Part shown: in pieces, positions 1-14,012 of the stretch
How positions within the stretch are numbered: position 1 is the stretch's first letter
Layout: each line of letters opens with the position of its first letter
Source of the DNA: Xylocopa sonorina
Lineage: Eukaryota > Arthropoda > Insecta > Hymenoptera > Apidae
DNA: 64,000 nucleotides
Assembly: GCF_050948175.1 (NCBI RefSeq)
Contig: NW_027490117.1
Coordinates: 1,364,001-1,428,000, forward strand
Direction of reading: 5' to 3'
Notes under the pieces: generated by a model
What the model was told of the DNA's origin: nothing
The model's database searches: none
Seen by the model: the letters and a program-made list of their open reading frames with translations, nothing else
Position numbers and translations under genes: made by a program

Positions 1-645
1 GACGCTATTTCCTAGCAAGGCAGTGTCGCATTTACATTCATCTGAAGTGTAGACGAGGAATACATGACACTTCGCAAATCATATTATATCTTACCATGAA
101 ACATAGAAATGAGATGCGATATCGCGTTTTAAGAAGCATTAGATATCTATTGCTACGATACGTAGACATCTGCAAACGCTATTTCTTTCCAAGGAAGTGT
201 CGCATTTACATTCATTTGAATTGTAGACGAGGAATACATAACACTTCGCAAATCATATTATATCTTACCATGAAACAGAAATGAGATGCGATTTCGCGTT
301 TTACGAATCATAAGAACTCCATTGCTACGATACGTAGACATCTGCAAACGCTATTTCCTAGCGAGGAAGTGTCGCATTCACATTCATTTGAAGTGTAGAC
401 GAGGAATACATAACACTTCGCAAATCATATTATATCTTACCATGAAACATAGAAATGAGATACGATATCGCTTTGTAAGAATCTTAAGAACACTATTGCT
501 ACGATACGTAGATATCAGCAAACGCTATTTCCGAGCAAGGAAGTGTCGCATTCACATTCATTTGAAGTGTAGACGAGGAATACATAACACTTCGCAAATC
601 ATATTATATCTTACCATGAAACATAGAAATGAGATGCGATATCGG
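1..645. repeat. left-edge segment, part of an 11-mer HOR also seen at 14.27 and 16.18 kb
   Basis: Position 1 corresponds to 14,265 and to 16,177. The three copies share rare markers: GGCAGTGTCGC, CATCTGAAG, TCTTTCCAAGG and the short monomer with TGAAACAGAAATGAG. They differ by scattered single bases, for example GACACTTCGC here and GACAATTCGC at 14,330. Similarity to the downstream copies ends near 645, where this copy continues with GGGTTTTAAGAAACATTTGA and the other two continue with GCATTAGAGCTC. Confidence 0.85.
270..441 (+). repeat. 172-bp length-variant monomer
   Basis: The start reads ATGAAACAGAAATGAG instead of ATGAAACATAGAAATGAG, a 2-bp loss. The same lesion recurs at 14,535-14,706 and 16,447-16,618 in the 11-mer copies, so it was inherited by segment duplication. 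It shifts the otherwise open frame. Confidence 0.9.
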
Positions 646-3573
646 GTTTTAAGAAACATTTGAACTCTATTGCTACGATACCTAGACATCTGCAGACGCT
701 ATTTCCTAGCAAGGAAGTGTCGCATTTACATTCATTTGAAGTGTAGACGAGGAATACATAACTCTTCGCAAATCATATTATATCATACAATGAAACATTT
801 GAAATTAGATGCGATATCGCGTTTTAAGAATCATAAGAACTCTATTGCTACGATACGTAGACTTCTGCAAACGCTATTTCCTTGCAAGGAAGTGTCGCAT
901 TTACATTCATTTGAAGTGCAGTCGAGAAATACATAACACTTCGCAAATCATATTATATCTTACCATGAAACATAGGAATGACATGCGATATCGCGTTTTA
1001 AGAAGCATTTGAACTCTATTGCTACGATACCTAGACATCTGCAGACGCTATATCCTAGCAAGGAAGTGTCACATTTACATTCATTTCAAGTGTAGACGGG
1101 GAATTCATTACACTTCGCAAATCATATTATATCTTACCATGAAACATAGGAATGACATGCGATATCGCGTTCTAAGAAGCATTAGAAATCTATTGCTACG
1201 ATACGTAGACATCTGCAAACGCTATTTCCTTGCAAGGAAGTGTCGCATTTACATTCATTTGAATCGTATACGAGGAATGCATAACACTTCGCAATGAATA
1301 TTACATCTTATCATGAAACCTAGAAATGAGATGCGATATCGCGTTTTAAGAAGCATTAGAAAGCTATTGCTACGATACGTAGACATCTGCAAACGCTATT
1401 TCCTAGCAAGGAAGTGTCGCATTTACATTCCTTTGAAGTGTAGACGAGGAATACATAACACTTCGCAAATCATATTATATATTACCATGAAACATAGAAA
1501 TGAGATACGATATCGCGTTGTAAGAATCATAAGAACACTATTGCTACGATACGTAGACATCAGCAAACGCTATTTCCTAGCGAAGAAGTGTCGCATTCAC
1601 ATTCATTTGAAGTGTAGACGAGGAATACATAACACTTCGCAAATCATATTATATCTTACCAAGAAACATAGAAATGAGATGCGATATCGCGTTTTAAGAA
1701 GCATTAGAACTCTATCGCTACGATACCTAGACATCTGCAGACGCTACTTCCTAGCAAGGAAATGTCGCATTTACATTCATTTGAAGTGTAGACGAGGAAT
1801 ACAAAACACTTCGCAAAGCATATTATATCTTACCATGAAACATGGAAATGATGTGCGATATCGCGTTTTAAGAAGCATTAGAACCCTATTGCTACGGTAC
1901 GTAGACATCTGCAAACGCTATTTCCTTGCAAGGAAGTGTCGCATTTACATTCAATTGAAGTGTACACGAGGAATACATAACACTTCGCAAATCATATTAT
2001 ATCTTACCATGAAACATAGAAATGAGGTGCGATATCGCGCTTTAAGAAGCATTAGAACTCTATCGCTACGATACCTAGACATCTGCAGACGCTATATCCT
2101 AGCAAGGAAGTGTCGCATTTACATTCGTTTCAAGTGTAGACGAGGAATACATTACACTTCGCAAATCATATTATATCTTACCATGAAACATAGAAATGAG
2201 ATGCGATATCGCGTTCTAAGAAGCATTAGAAATCAATTGCTTCGATACGTAGACATCTGCAAACGCTATTTCTTTGCAAGGAAGTGTCGCATTCACATTC
2301 ATTTGAAGTGTAGACGTGGAATACACACACTTCGCAAATCATATTATATCTTACCATGAAACATAGAAATGAGATGCGATATCGCGTTTTAAGAAGCATT
2401 AGAACTCTATCGCTACGATACCTAGACATCTGCAGACGCTACTTCCTAGCAAGGAAATGTCGCATTTACATTCATTTGAAGTGTAGACGAGGAATACATA
2501 ACACTTCGCAAATCATATTATATCTTACCATGAAACATGGAAATGAGGTGCGATATCGCGTTTTAAGAAGCATTAGAACTCTATGGCTACGGTACGTAGA
2601 CATCTGCAAACGCTGTTTCCTTGCAAGGAAGTGTCGCATTTACATTCAATTGAAGTGTACACGAGGAATACATAACACTTCGCAAATCATATTATATCTT
2701 ACCATGAAACATAGAAATGAGGTGCGATATCGCGCTTTAAGAAGCATTAGAACTCTATCGCTACGATACCTAGACATCTGCGGACGCTATTTCCTAGCAA
2801 GGAAGTGTCGCATTTACATTCATTTGAAGTGTAGACGAGGAATACATAACACTTCGCAAATCATATTATATCTTACCATGAAACATAGAAATGAGATACG
2901 ATATCGCGTTGTAAGAATCATAAGAACACTATTGCTACGATACGTAGACATCAGCAAACGCAATTTCCTAGCGAGGAAGTGTCGCATTCACATTCATTTG
3001 AAGTGCAGTCGAGGGATACATATCACTTCGCAAATCATATTATATCTTACCATGAAGCATAGGAATGACATGCGATATCGCGTTTTAAGAAGCATTTGAA
3101 CTCTATTGCTACGATACCTAGACATCTGCAGACGCTATTTCCTAGCAAGGAAGTGTCGCATTTACATTCATTTCAAGTGTAGACGAGGAATACATAACAC
3201 TTCGCAAATCATATTATATCTTACCATGAAACATGGAAATGAGGTGCGATATCGCGTTTTAAGAAGCATTAGAACTCTATCGCTACGGTACGTAGACATC
3301 TGCAAACTCTATTTCCTTGCAAGGAAGTGTCGCATTTACATTCATTTGAAGTGTACACGAGGAATACATAACACTTCGCAAATCATATTATATCTTACCA
3401 TGAAACATAGAAATGAGGTGCGATATCGCGCTTTAAGAAGCATTAGAACACTATCGCTACGATGCGTAGACATCTGCAAACGCTATTTCTTTGCAAGGAA
3501 GTGTCGCATTTACATTCAGTTGAAGTGTAGACGAGGAATACATAACACTTCGCAAATCATATTATATCTTACC
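616..3573. repeat. 17-mer HOR, copy 1 (alpha form), 2,958 bp
   Basis: Seventeen monomers, one of 175 bp (790-964, with CATTTGAAAT) and one of 173 bp (2183-2355, with ACACACACTTCGC). The outer parts match the next copy at an offset of about 2,958 bp. The middle, roughly 1,800-2,450, differs from copies 2-4 and instead matches the block at about 12.2-12.9 kb. I call this the alpha form. The 175-bp monomer and the GGGTTTTAAGAAACATTTGA monomer mark its left edge. Confidence 0.85.
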
Positions 3574-6532
3574 ATGAAACATAGAAATGAGGTGCGATAT
3601 CGGGTTTTAAGAAACATTTGAACTCTATTGCTACGATACCTAGACATCTGCAGACGCTATTTCCTAGCAAGGAAGTGTCGCATTTACATTCATTTGAAGT
3701 GTAGACGAGGAATACATAACTCTTCGCAAATCATATTATATCATACAATGAAACATTTGAAATGAGATGCGATATCGCGTTTTAAGAATCATAAGAACTC
3801 TATTGCTTCGATACGTAGACTTCTGCAAACGCTATTTCCTTGCAAGGAAGTGTCGCATTTACATCCATTTGAAGTGCAGTCGAGAAATACATAACACTTC
3901 GCAAATCATATTATATCTTACCATGAAACATAGGAATGACATGCGATATCGCGTTTTAAGAAGCATTTGAACTCTATTGCTACGATACCTAGACATCTGC
4001 AGACGCTATATCCTAGCAAGGAAGTGTCACATTTACATTCATTTCAAGTGTAGACGGGGAATTCATTACACTTCGCAAATCATATTATATCTTACCATGA
4101 AACATAGGAATGACATGCGATATCGCGTTCTAAGAAGCATTAGAAATCTATTGCTACGATACGTAGACATCTGCAAACGCTATTTCCTTGCAAGGAAGTG
4201 TCGCATTTACATTCATTTGAATCGTATACGAGGAATGCATAACCCTTCGCAATGTATATTACATCTTATCATGAAACCTAGAAATGAGATGCGATATCGC
4301 GTTTTAAGAAGCATTAGAAAGCTATTGCTACGATACGTAGACATCTGCAAACGCTATTTCCTAGCAAGGAAGTGTCGCATTTACATTCCTTTGAAGTGTA
4401 GACGAGGAATACATAACACTTCGCAAATCATATTATATCTTACCATGAAACATAGAAATGAGATACGATATCGCGTTGTAAGAATCATAAGAACACTATT
4501 GCTACGATACGTAGACATCAGCAAACGCTATTTCCTAGCGAAGAAGTGTCGCATTCACATTCATTTGAAGTGTAGACGAGGAATACATAACACTTCGCAA
4601 ATCATATTATATCTTACCAAGAAACATAGAAATGAGATGCGATATCGCGTTTTAAGAAGCATTAGAACTCTATCGCTAAGATACCTAGACATCTGCAGAC
4701 GCTACTTCCTAGCAAGGAAATGTCGCATTTGCATTCATTTGAAGTGTAGACGAGGAATACAAAACACTTCGCAAATCATATTATATCTTACCGTGAAACA
4801 TAGAAATGAGATGCGATATCGCGTTTTAATAAGCATTAGAACTCTACAGCTACGATAGGTAGACATCTGCAGACGCTATTTCCTTTCAAGGAAGTGTCGC
4901 ATTTACATTCATTTGAAGTGTAGACGAGGAATACATCACACTTCGCAAATCATATTATATCTTACCATGAAACATAGAAATGAGATGCGATATTGTGTCT
5001 TGAGAAGCATTAGAACTCTATCGCTACGATACCTAGACATCTGCAGATGCTATTTCCTAGCAAGGAAGTGTCGCATTTACATTCATTTGAAGTGTAGACG
5101 AGGAATACATAACACTTCGCAAATCATATTATATCTTACCATGAAACATGGAAATGAGGTGCGATATCGCGTTTTAAGAAGCATTAGAACCCTATTGCTA
5201 CGGTACGTAGACATCTGCAAACGCTATTTCCTTGCAAGGAAGTGTCGCATTTACATTCAATTGAAGTGTACACGAGGAATACATAACACTTCGCAAATCA
5301 TATTATATCTTACCATGAAACATAGAAATGAGGTGCGATATCGCGTTCTAAGGAGCATTAGAAATCAATTGCTTCGATACGTAGACATCTGCAAACGCTA
5401 TTTCTTTGCAAGGAAGTGTCGCATTCACATTCATTTGAAGTGTAGACGAGGAATACATAACACTTCGCAAATCATATTATATCTTACCATGAAACATGGA
5501 AATGAGGTGCGATATCGCGTTTTAAGAAGCATTAGAACTCTATGGCTACGGTACGTAGACATCTGCAAACGCTGTTTCCTTGCAAGGAAGTGTCGCATTT
5601 ACATTCAATTGAAGTGTACACGAGGAATACATAACACTTCGCAAATCATATTATATCTTACCATGAAACATAGAAATGAGGTGCGATATCGCGCTTTAAG
5701 AAGCATTAGAACTCTATCGCTACGATACCTAGACATCTGCGGACGCTATTTCCTAGCAAGGAAGTGTCGCATTTACATTCATTTGAAGTGTAGACGAGGA
5801 ATACATAACACTTCGCAAATCATATTATATCTTACCATGAAACATAGAAATGAGATACGATATCGCGTTGTAAGAATCATAAGAACACTATTGCTACGAT
5901 ACGTAGACATCAGCAAACGCAATTTCCTAGCGAGGAAGTGTCGCATTCACATTCATTTGAAGTGCAGTCGAGGGATACATATCACTTCGCAAATCATATT
6001 ATATCTTACCATGAAGCATAGGAATGACATGCGATATCGCGTTTTAAGAAGCATTTGAACTCTATTGCTACGATACCTAGACATCTGCAGACGCTATTTC
6101 CTAGCAAGGAAGTGTCGCATTTACATTCATTTCAAGTGTAGACGAGGAATACATAACACTTCGCAAATCATATTATATCTTACCATGAAACATGGAAATG
6201 AGGTGCGATATCGCGTTTTAAGAAGCATTAGAACTCTATCGCTACGGTACGTAGACATCTGCAAACTCTATTTCCTTGCAAGGAAGTGTCGCATTTACAT
6301 TCATTTGAAGTGTACACGAGGAATACATAACACTTCGCAAATCATATTATATCTTACCATGAAACATAGAAATGAGGTGCGATATCGCGCTTTAAGAAGC
6401 ATTAGAACACTATCGCTACGATGCGTAGACATCTGCAAACGCTATTTCTTTGCAAGGAAGTGTCGCATTTACATTCAGTTGAAGTGTAGACGAGGAATAC
6501 ATAACACTTCGCAAATCATATTATATCTTACC
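3574..6532. repeat. 17-mer HOR, copy 2 (beta form), 2,959 bp
   Basis: Length is 16 x 174 + 175. The 175-bp monomer is 3748-3922. Beta markers are CGCATTTGCATTC, TTACCGTGAAAC, GTTTTAATAAGC with CTACAGCTACGATAGG near 4,850, and GATATTGTGTC near 4,992. Copy 3 follows almost unchanged: in the stretch read open at 3977-4858 versus 6936-7817 the translation differs at one codon in 293 (CTATTGCTA to CTATTTCTA). Confidence 0.9.
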
Positions 6533-8795
6533 ATGAAACATAGAAATGAGGTGCGATATCGGGTTTTAAGAAACATTTGAACTCTATTGCTACGATACCT
6601 AGACATCTGCAGACGCTATTTCCTAGCAAGGAAGTGTCGCATTTACATTCATTTGAAGTGTAGACGAGGAATACATAACTCTTCGCAAATCATATTATAT
6701 CATACAATGAAACATTTGAAATGAGATGCGATATCGCGTTTTAAGAATCATAAGAACTCTATTGCTTCGATACGTAGACTTCTGCAAACGCTATTTCCTT
6801 GCAAGGAAGTGTCGCATTTACATCCATTTGAAGTGCAGTCGAGAAATACATAACACTTCGCAAATCATATTATATCTTACCATGAAACATAGGAATGACA
6901 TGCGATATCGCGTTTTAAGAAGCATTTGAACTCTATTGCTACGATACCTAGACATCTGCAGACGCTATATCCTAGCAAGGAAGTGTCACATTTACATTCA
7001 TTTCAAGTGTAGACGGGGAATTCATTACACTTCGCAAATCATATTATATCTTACCATGAAACATAGGAATGACATGCGATATCGCGTTCTAAGAAGCATT
7101 AGAAATCTATTGCTACGATACGTAGACATCTGCAAACGCTATTTCCTTGCAAGGAAGTGTCGCATTTACATTCATTTGAATCGTATACGAGGAATGCATA
7201 ACCCTTCGCAATGTATATTACATCTTATCATGAAACCTAGAAATGAGATGCGATATCGCGTTTTAAGAAGCATTAGAAAGCTATTTCTACGATACGTAGA
7301 CATCTGCAAACGCTATTTCCTAGCAAGGAAGTGTCGCATTTACATTCCTTTGAAGTGTAGACGAGGAATACATAACACTTCGCAAATCATATTATATCTT
7401 ACCATGAAACATAGAAATGAGATACGATATCGCGTTGTAAGAATCATAAGAACACTATTGCTACGATACGTAGACATCAGCAAACGCTATTTCCTAGCGA
7501 AGAAGTGTCGCATTCACATTCATTTGAAGTGTAGACGAGGAATACATAACACTTCGCAAATCATATTATATCTTACCAAGAAACATAGAAATGAGATGCG
7601 ATATCGCGTTTTAAGAAGCATTAGAACTCTATCGCTAAGATACCTAGACATCTGCAGACGCTACTTCCTAGCAAGGAAATGTCGCATTTGCATTCATTTG
7701 AAGTGTAGACGAGGAATACAAAACACTTCGCAAATCATATTATATCTTACCGTGAAACATAGAAATGAGATGCGATATCGCGTTTTAATAAGCATTAGAA
7801 CTCTACAGCTACGATAGGTAGACATCTGCAGACGCTATTTCCTTTCAAGGAAGTGTCGCATTTACATTCATTTGAAGTGTAGACGAGGAATACATCACAC
7901 TTCGCAAATCATATTATATCTTACCATGAAACATAGAAATGAGATGCGATATTGTGTCTTGAGAAGCATTAGAACTCTATCGCTACGATACCTAGACATC
8001 TGCAGATGCTATTTCCTAGCAAGGAAGTGTCGCATTTACATTCATTTGAAGTGTAGACGAGGAATACATAACACTTCGCAAATCATATTATATCTTACCA
8101 TGAAACATGGAAATGAGGTGCGATATCGCGTTTTAAGAAGCATTAGAACCCTATTGCTACGGTACGTAGACATCTGCAAACGCTATTTCCTTGCAAGGAA
8201 GTGTCGCATTTACATTCAATTGAAGTGTACACGAGGAATACATAACACTTCGCAAATCATATTATATCTTACCATGAAACATAGAAATGAGGTGCGATAT
8301 CGCGTTCTAAGGAGCATTAGAAATCAATTGCTTCGATACGTAGACATCTGCAAACGCTATTTCTTTGCAAGGAAGTGTCGCATTCACATTCATTTGAAGT
8401 GTAGACGAGGAATACATAACACTTCGCAAATCATATTATATCTTACCATGAAACATGGAAATGAGGTGCGATATCGCGTTTTAAGAAGCATTAGAACTCT
8501 ATGGCTACGGTACGTAGACATCTGCAAACGCTGTTTCCTTGCAAGGAAGTGTCGCATTTACATTCAATTGAAGTGTACACGAGGAATACATAACACTTCG
8601 CAAATCATATTATATCTTACCATGAAACATAGAAATGAGGTGCGATATCGCGCTTTAAGAAGCATTAGAACACTATCGCTACGATGCGTAGACATCTGCA
8701 AACGCTATTTCTTTGCAAGGAAGTGTCGCATTTACATTCAGTTGAAGTGTAGACGAGGAATACATAACACTTCGCAAATCATATTATATCTTACC
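6533..8795. repeat. 17-mer HOR copy 3 with a 4-monomer deletion (13-mer, 2,263 bp)
   Basis: Matches copy 2 closely but is exactly 696 bp (4 x 174) shorter. The join lies in monomer 8625-8798 or just before it. Sequence to about 8,567 follows copy 2 at 5,608 (ATTCAATTGAAG), and sequence from about 8,670 follows copy 2 at about 6,407 (AACACTATCGCTACGATGCG). The two parental sites are identical over roughly 100 bp here, so the crossover point cannot be placed more finely. Confidence 0.9.
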
Positions 8796-10709
8796 ATGAA
8801 ACATAGAAATGAGGTGCGATATCGGGTTTTAAGAAACATTTGAACTCTATTGCTACGATACCTAGACATCTGCAGACGCTATTTCCTAGCAAGGAAGTGT
8901 CGCATTTACATTCATTTGAAGTGTAGACGAGGAATACATAACTCTTCGCAAATCATATTATATCATACAATGAAACATTTGAAATGAGATGCGATATCGC
9001 GTTTTAAGAATCATAAGAACTCTATTGCTTCGATACGTAGACTTCTGCAAACGCTATTTCCTTGCAAGGAAGTGTCGCATTTACATCCATTTGAAGTGCA
9101 GTCGAGAAATACATAACACTTCGCAAATCATATTATATCTTACCATGAAACATAGGAATGACATGCGATATCGCGTTTTAAGAAGCATTTGAACTCTATT
9201 GCTACGATACCTAGACATCTGCAGACGCTATATCCTAGCAAGGAAGTGTCACATTTACATTCATTTCAAGTGTAGACGGGGAATTCATTACACTTCGCAA
9301 ATCATATTATATCTTACCATGAAACATAGGAATGACATGCGATATCGCGTTCTAAGAAGCATTAGAAATCTATTGCTACGATACGTAGACATCTGCAAAC
9401 GCTATTTCCTTGCAAGGAAGTGTCGCATTTACATTCATTTGAATCGTATACGAGGAATGCATAACCCTTCGCAATGTATATTACATCTTATCATGAAACC
9501 TAGAAATGAGATGCGATATCGCGTTTTAAGAAGCATTAGAAAGCTATTGCTACGATACGTAGACATCTGCAAACGCTATTTCCTAGCAAGGAAGTGTCGC
9601 ATTTACATTCCTTTGAAGTGTAGACGAGGAATACATAACACTTCGCAAATCATATTATATCTTACCATGAAACATAGAAATGAGATACGATATCGCGTTG
9701 TAAGAATCATAAGAACACTATTGCTACGATACGTAGACATCAGCAAACGCTATTTCCTAGCGAAGAAGTGTCGCATTCACATTCATTTGAAGTGTAGACG
9801 AGGAATACATAACACTTCGCAAATCATATTATATCTTACCAAGAAACATAGAAATGAGATGCGATATCGCGTTTTAAGAAGCATTAGAACTCTATCGCTA
9901 AGATACCTAGACATCTGCAGACGCTACTTCCTAGCAAGGAAATGTCGCATTTGCATTCATTTGAAGTGTAGACGAGGAATACAAAACACTTCGCAAATCA
10001 TATTATATCTTACCGTGAAACATAGAAATGAGATGCGATATCGCGTTTTAATAAGCATTAGAACTCTACAGCTACGATAGGTAGACATCTGCAGACGCTA
10101 TTTCCTTTCAAGGAAGTGTCGCATTTACATTCATTTGAAGTGTAGACGAGGAATACATCACACTTCGCAAATCATATTATATCTTACCATGAAACATAGA
10201 AATGAGATGCGATATTGTGTCTTGAGAAGCATTAGAACTCTATCGCTACGATACCTAGACATCTGCAGATGCTATTTCCTAGCAAGGAAGTGTCGCATTT
10301 ACATTCATTTGAAGTGTAGACGAGGAATACATAACACTTCGCAAATCATATTATATCTTACCATGAAACATGGAAATGAGGTGCGATATCGCGTTTTAAG
10401 AAGCATTAGAACCCTATTGCTACGGTACGTAGACATCTGCAAACGCTATTTCCTTGCAAGGAAGTGTCGCATTTACATTCAATTGAAGTGTACACGAGGA
10501 ATACATAACACTTCGCAAATCATATTATATCTTACCATGAAACATAGAAATGAGGTGCGATATCGCGTTCTAAGGAGCATTAGAAATCAATTGCTTCGAT
10601 ACGTAGACATCTGCAAACGCTATTTCTTTGCAAGGAAGTGTCGCATTCACATTCATTTGAAGTGTAGACGTGGAATACACACACTTCGCAAATCATATTA
10701 TATCTTACC
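8796..10709. repeat. 17-mer HOR copy 4, first 11 monomers (beta form)
   Basis: Follows copies 2 and 3 through the beta markers, including the TAG-bearing GATAGGTAG at about 10,077. It then ends in a 173-bp monomer (10,537-10,709) with the ACACACACTTCGC variant, after which the order changes. A second 11-monomer block with the same 1,914-bp length is at 17,141-19,054, including the unusual TTACCTTGAAAC junction at its right end. Confidence 0.85.
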
Positions 10710-11753
10710 TTGAAACATAGAAATGAGATGCGATATCGCGTTTTAAGAAGCATTAGAACTCTATCGCTACGATACCTAGACATCTGCAGACGCTACTTCC
10801 TAGCAAGGAAATGTCGCATTTACATTCATTTGAAGTGTAGACGAGGAATACAAAACACTTCGCAAATCATATTATACCTTACCATGAAACATAGAAATGA
10901 GATACGATATCGCGTTGTAAGAATCATAAGAACACTATTGCTACGATACGTAGACATCAGCAAACGCAATTTCCTAGCGAGGAAGTGTCGCATTCACATT
11001 CATTTGAAGTGTAGACGAGGAATACATAACACTTCGCAAATCATATTATATCTTACCATGAAACATAGAAATGAGATGCGATATCGCGTTTTAAGAAGCA
11101 TTAGAGCTCTATCGCTACGATACCTAGACATCTGCAGACGCTATTTCCTAGCAAGGAAATGTCGCATTTACATTCATTTGAAGTGTAGACGAGGAATACA
11201 TAACGCTTCTCAAATCATATTATATCTTACCATGAAACATAGAAATGAGATGCGATATCGCGTTTTAAGAATCATAAGAACTCTATTGCTACGATACGTA
11301 GACATCTGCAAACGCTATTTCCTTGCAAGGAAGTGTCGCATTTACATTCATTTGAAGTGCAGTCGAGGGATACATAACACTTCGCAAATCATATTATATC
11401 TTACCATGAAACATAGAAATGTGATGCGATATCGGGTTTTAAGAAACATTTGAACTCTATTGCTACGATACCTAGACATCTGCAGACGCTATTTCCTAGC
11501 AAGGAAGTGTCGCATTTACATTCATTTGAAGTGTAGACGAGGAATACATAACACTTCGCAAATCATATTATATCTTACCATGAAACATAGAAATGAGATG
11601 CGATATTTCGTTTTAAGAATCATAAGAACTCTACTGCTACGATACGTAGACTTCTGCAAACGCTATTTCCTTGCAAGGAAGTGTCGCATTTACATTCATT
11701 TGAAGTGCAGTCGAGAAATACATAAGACTTCGCAAATCATATTATATCTTACC
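10710..11753. repeat. six-monomer linker segment between HOR blocks
   Basis: Exactly 6 x 174 bp. It alternates subtypes A, E, A, B, A and a B-like monomer with GACTTCTGC. The part at about 11,056-11,450 (CATTAGAGCTC then TAACGCTTC) is matched at about 16,793-17,188. No gene or non-satellite sequence is present. Confidence 0.8.
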
Positions 11754-14012
11754 ATGAAACATAGAAATGAGATGCGATATCGCGTTTTAAGAAGCATTAG
11801 AAAGCTATTGCTACGATACGTAGACATCTGCAAACGCTATTTCCTAGCAAGGAAGTGTCGCATTTACATTCCTTTGAAGTGTAGACGAGGAATACATAAC
11901 ACTTCGCAAATCATATTATATCTTACCATGAAACATAGAAATGAGATACGATATCGCGTTGTAAGAATCATAAGAACACTATTGCTACGATACGTAGACA
12001 TCAGCAAACGCTATTTCCTAGCGAAGAAGTGTCGCATTCACATTCATTTGAAGTGTAGACGAGGAATACATAACACTTCGCAAATCATATTATATCTTAC
12101 CAAGAAACATAGAAATGAGATGCGATATCGCGTTTTAAGAAGCATTAGAACTCTATCGCTACGATACCTAGACATCTGCAGACGCTACTTCCTAGCAAGG
12201 AAATGTCACATTTACATTCATTTGAAGTGTAGACGAGGAATACAAAACACTTCGCAAAGCATATTATATCTTACCATGAAACATGGAAATGATGTGCGAT
12301 ATCGCGTTTTAAGAAGCATTAGAACCCTATTGCTACGGTACGTAGACATCTGCAAACGCTATTTCCTTGCAAGGAAGTGTCGCATTTACATTCAATTGAA
12401 GTGTACACGAGGAATACATAACACTTCGCAAATCATATTATATCTTACCATGAAACATAGAAATGAGGTGCGATATCGCGCTTTAAGAAGCATTAGAACT
12501 CTATCGCTACGATACCTAGACATCTGCAGACGCTATTTCCTAGCAAGGAAGTGTCGCATTTACATTCGTTTCAAGTGTAGACGAGGAATACATTACACTT
12601 CGCAAATCATATTATATCTTACCATGAAACATAGAAATGAGATGCGATATCGCGTTCTAAGAAGCATTAGAAATCAATTGCTTCGATACGTAGACATCTG
12701 CAAACGCTATTTCTTTGCAAGGAAGTGTCGCATTCACATTCATTTGAAGTGTAGACGTGGAATACACACACTTCGCAAATCATATTATATCTTACCATGA
12801 AACATAGAAATGAGGCGATATCGCGTTTTAAGAAGCATTAGAACTCTATCGCTACGATACCTAGACATCTGCAGACGCTACTTCCTAGCAAGGAAATGTC
12901 GCATTTACATTCATTTGAAGTGTAGACGAGGAATACATAACACTTCGCAAATCATATTATATCTTACCATGAAACATGGAAATGAGGTGCGATATCGCGT
13001 TTTAAGAAGCATTAGAACTCTATGGCTACGGTACGTAGACATCTGCAAACGCTGTTTCCTTGCAAGGAAGTGTCGCATTTACATTCAATTGAAGTGTACA
13101 CGAGGAATACATAACACTTCGCAAATCATATTATATCTTACCATGAAACATAGAAATGAGGTGCGATATCGCGCTTTAAGAAGCATTAGAACTCTATCGC
13201 TACGATACCTAGACATCTGCGGACGCTATTTCCTAGCAAGGAAGTGTCGCATTTACATTCATTTGAAGTGTAGACGAGGAATACATAACACTTCGCAAAT
13301 CATATTATATCTTACCATGAAACATAGAAATGAGATACGATATCGCGTTGTAAGAATCATAAGAACACTATTGCTACGATACGTAGACATCAGCAAACGC
13401 AATTTCCTAGCGGGGAAGTGTCGCATTCACATTCATTTGAAGTGCAGTCGAGGGATACATATCACTTCGCAAATCATATTATATCTTACCATGAAGCATA
13501 GGAATGACATGCGATATCGCGTTTTAAGAAGCATTTGAACTCTATTGCTACGATACCTAGACATCTGCAGACGCTATTTCCTAGCAAGGAAGTGTCGCAT
13601 TTACATTCATTTCAAGTGTAGACGGGGAATACATAACACTTCGCAAATCATATTATATCTTACCATGAAACATGGAAATGAGGTGCGATATCGCGTTTTA
13701 AGAAGCATTAGAACTCTATCGCTACGGTACGTAGACATCTGCAAACTCTATTTCCTTGCAAGGAAGTGTCGCATTTACATTCATTTGAAGTGTACACGAG
13801 GAATACATAACACTTCGCAAATCATATTATATCTTACCATGAAACATAGAAATGGGGTGCGATATCGCGCTTTAAGAAGCATTAGAACACTATCGCTACG
13901 ATGCGTAGACATCTGCAAACGCTATTTCTTTGCAAGGAAGTGTCGCATTTACATTCAGTTGAAGTGTAGACGAGGAATACATAACACTTCGCAAATCATA
14001 TTATATCTTACC
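11754..14012. repeat. distant copy of 1,313-3,573 (alpha 17-mer, 13 monomers)
   Basis: Monomers follow the order of copy 1 at an offset of 10,441 bp, falling to 10,439 bp after a 2-bp deletion at about 12,814 (GAAATGAGGCGATATC). It shares the alpha middle (ATGATGTGCG, CAAAGCATATT, CATTCGTTTCAAG). It lacks copy 1's left end and enters directly at the CATTAGAAAGC monomer. Confidence 0.85.
12797..12968 (+). repeat. 172-bp length-variant monomer unique to this copy
   Basis: GAAATGAGGCGATATC replaces GAAATGAGATGCGATATC. The matching monomer at 2,356 is full length, so the deletion arose after the two 17-mer copies separated. It is the only such lesion I saw. Confidence 0.85.

Noticed and set aside
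2226..2429. Reverse-strand open frames of 60-81 codons (also near 10,580, 18,925, 23,971, 39,111, 48,009 and 62,237)
   Set aside because: Most occur where a 173-bp monomer (ACACACACTTCGC) shifts phase and briefly joins two open stretches. They are the same satellite read backwards, with no independent support.
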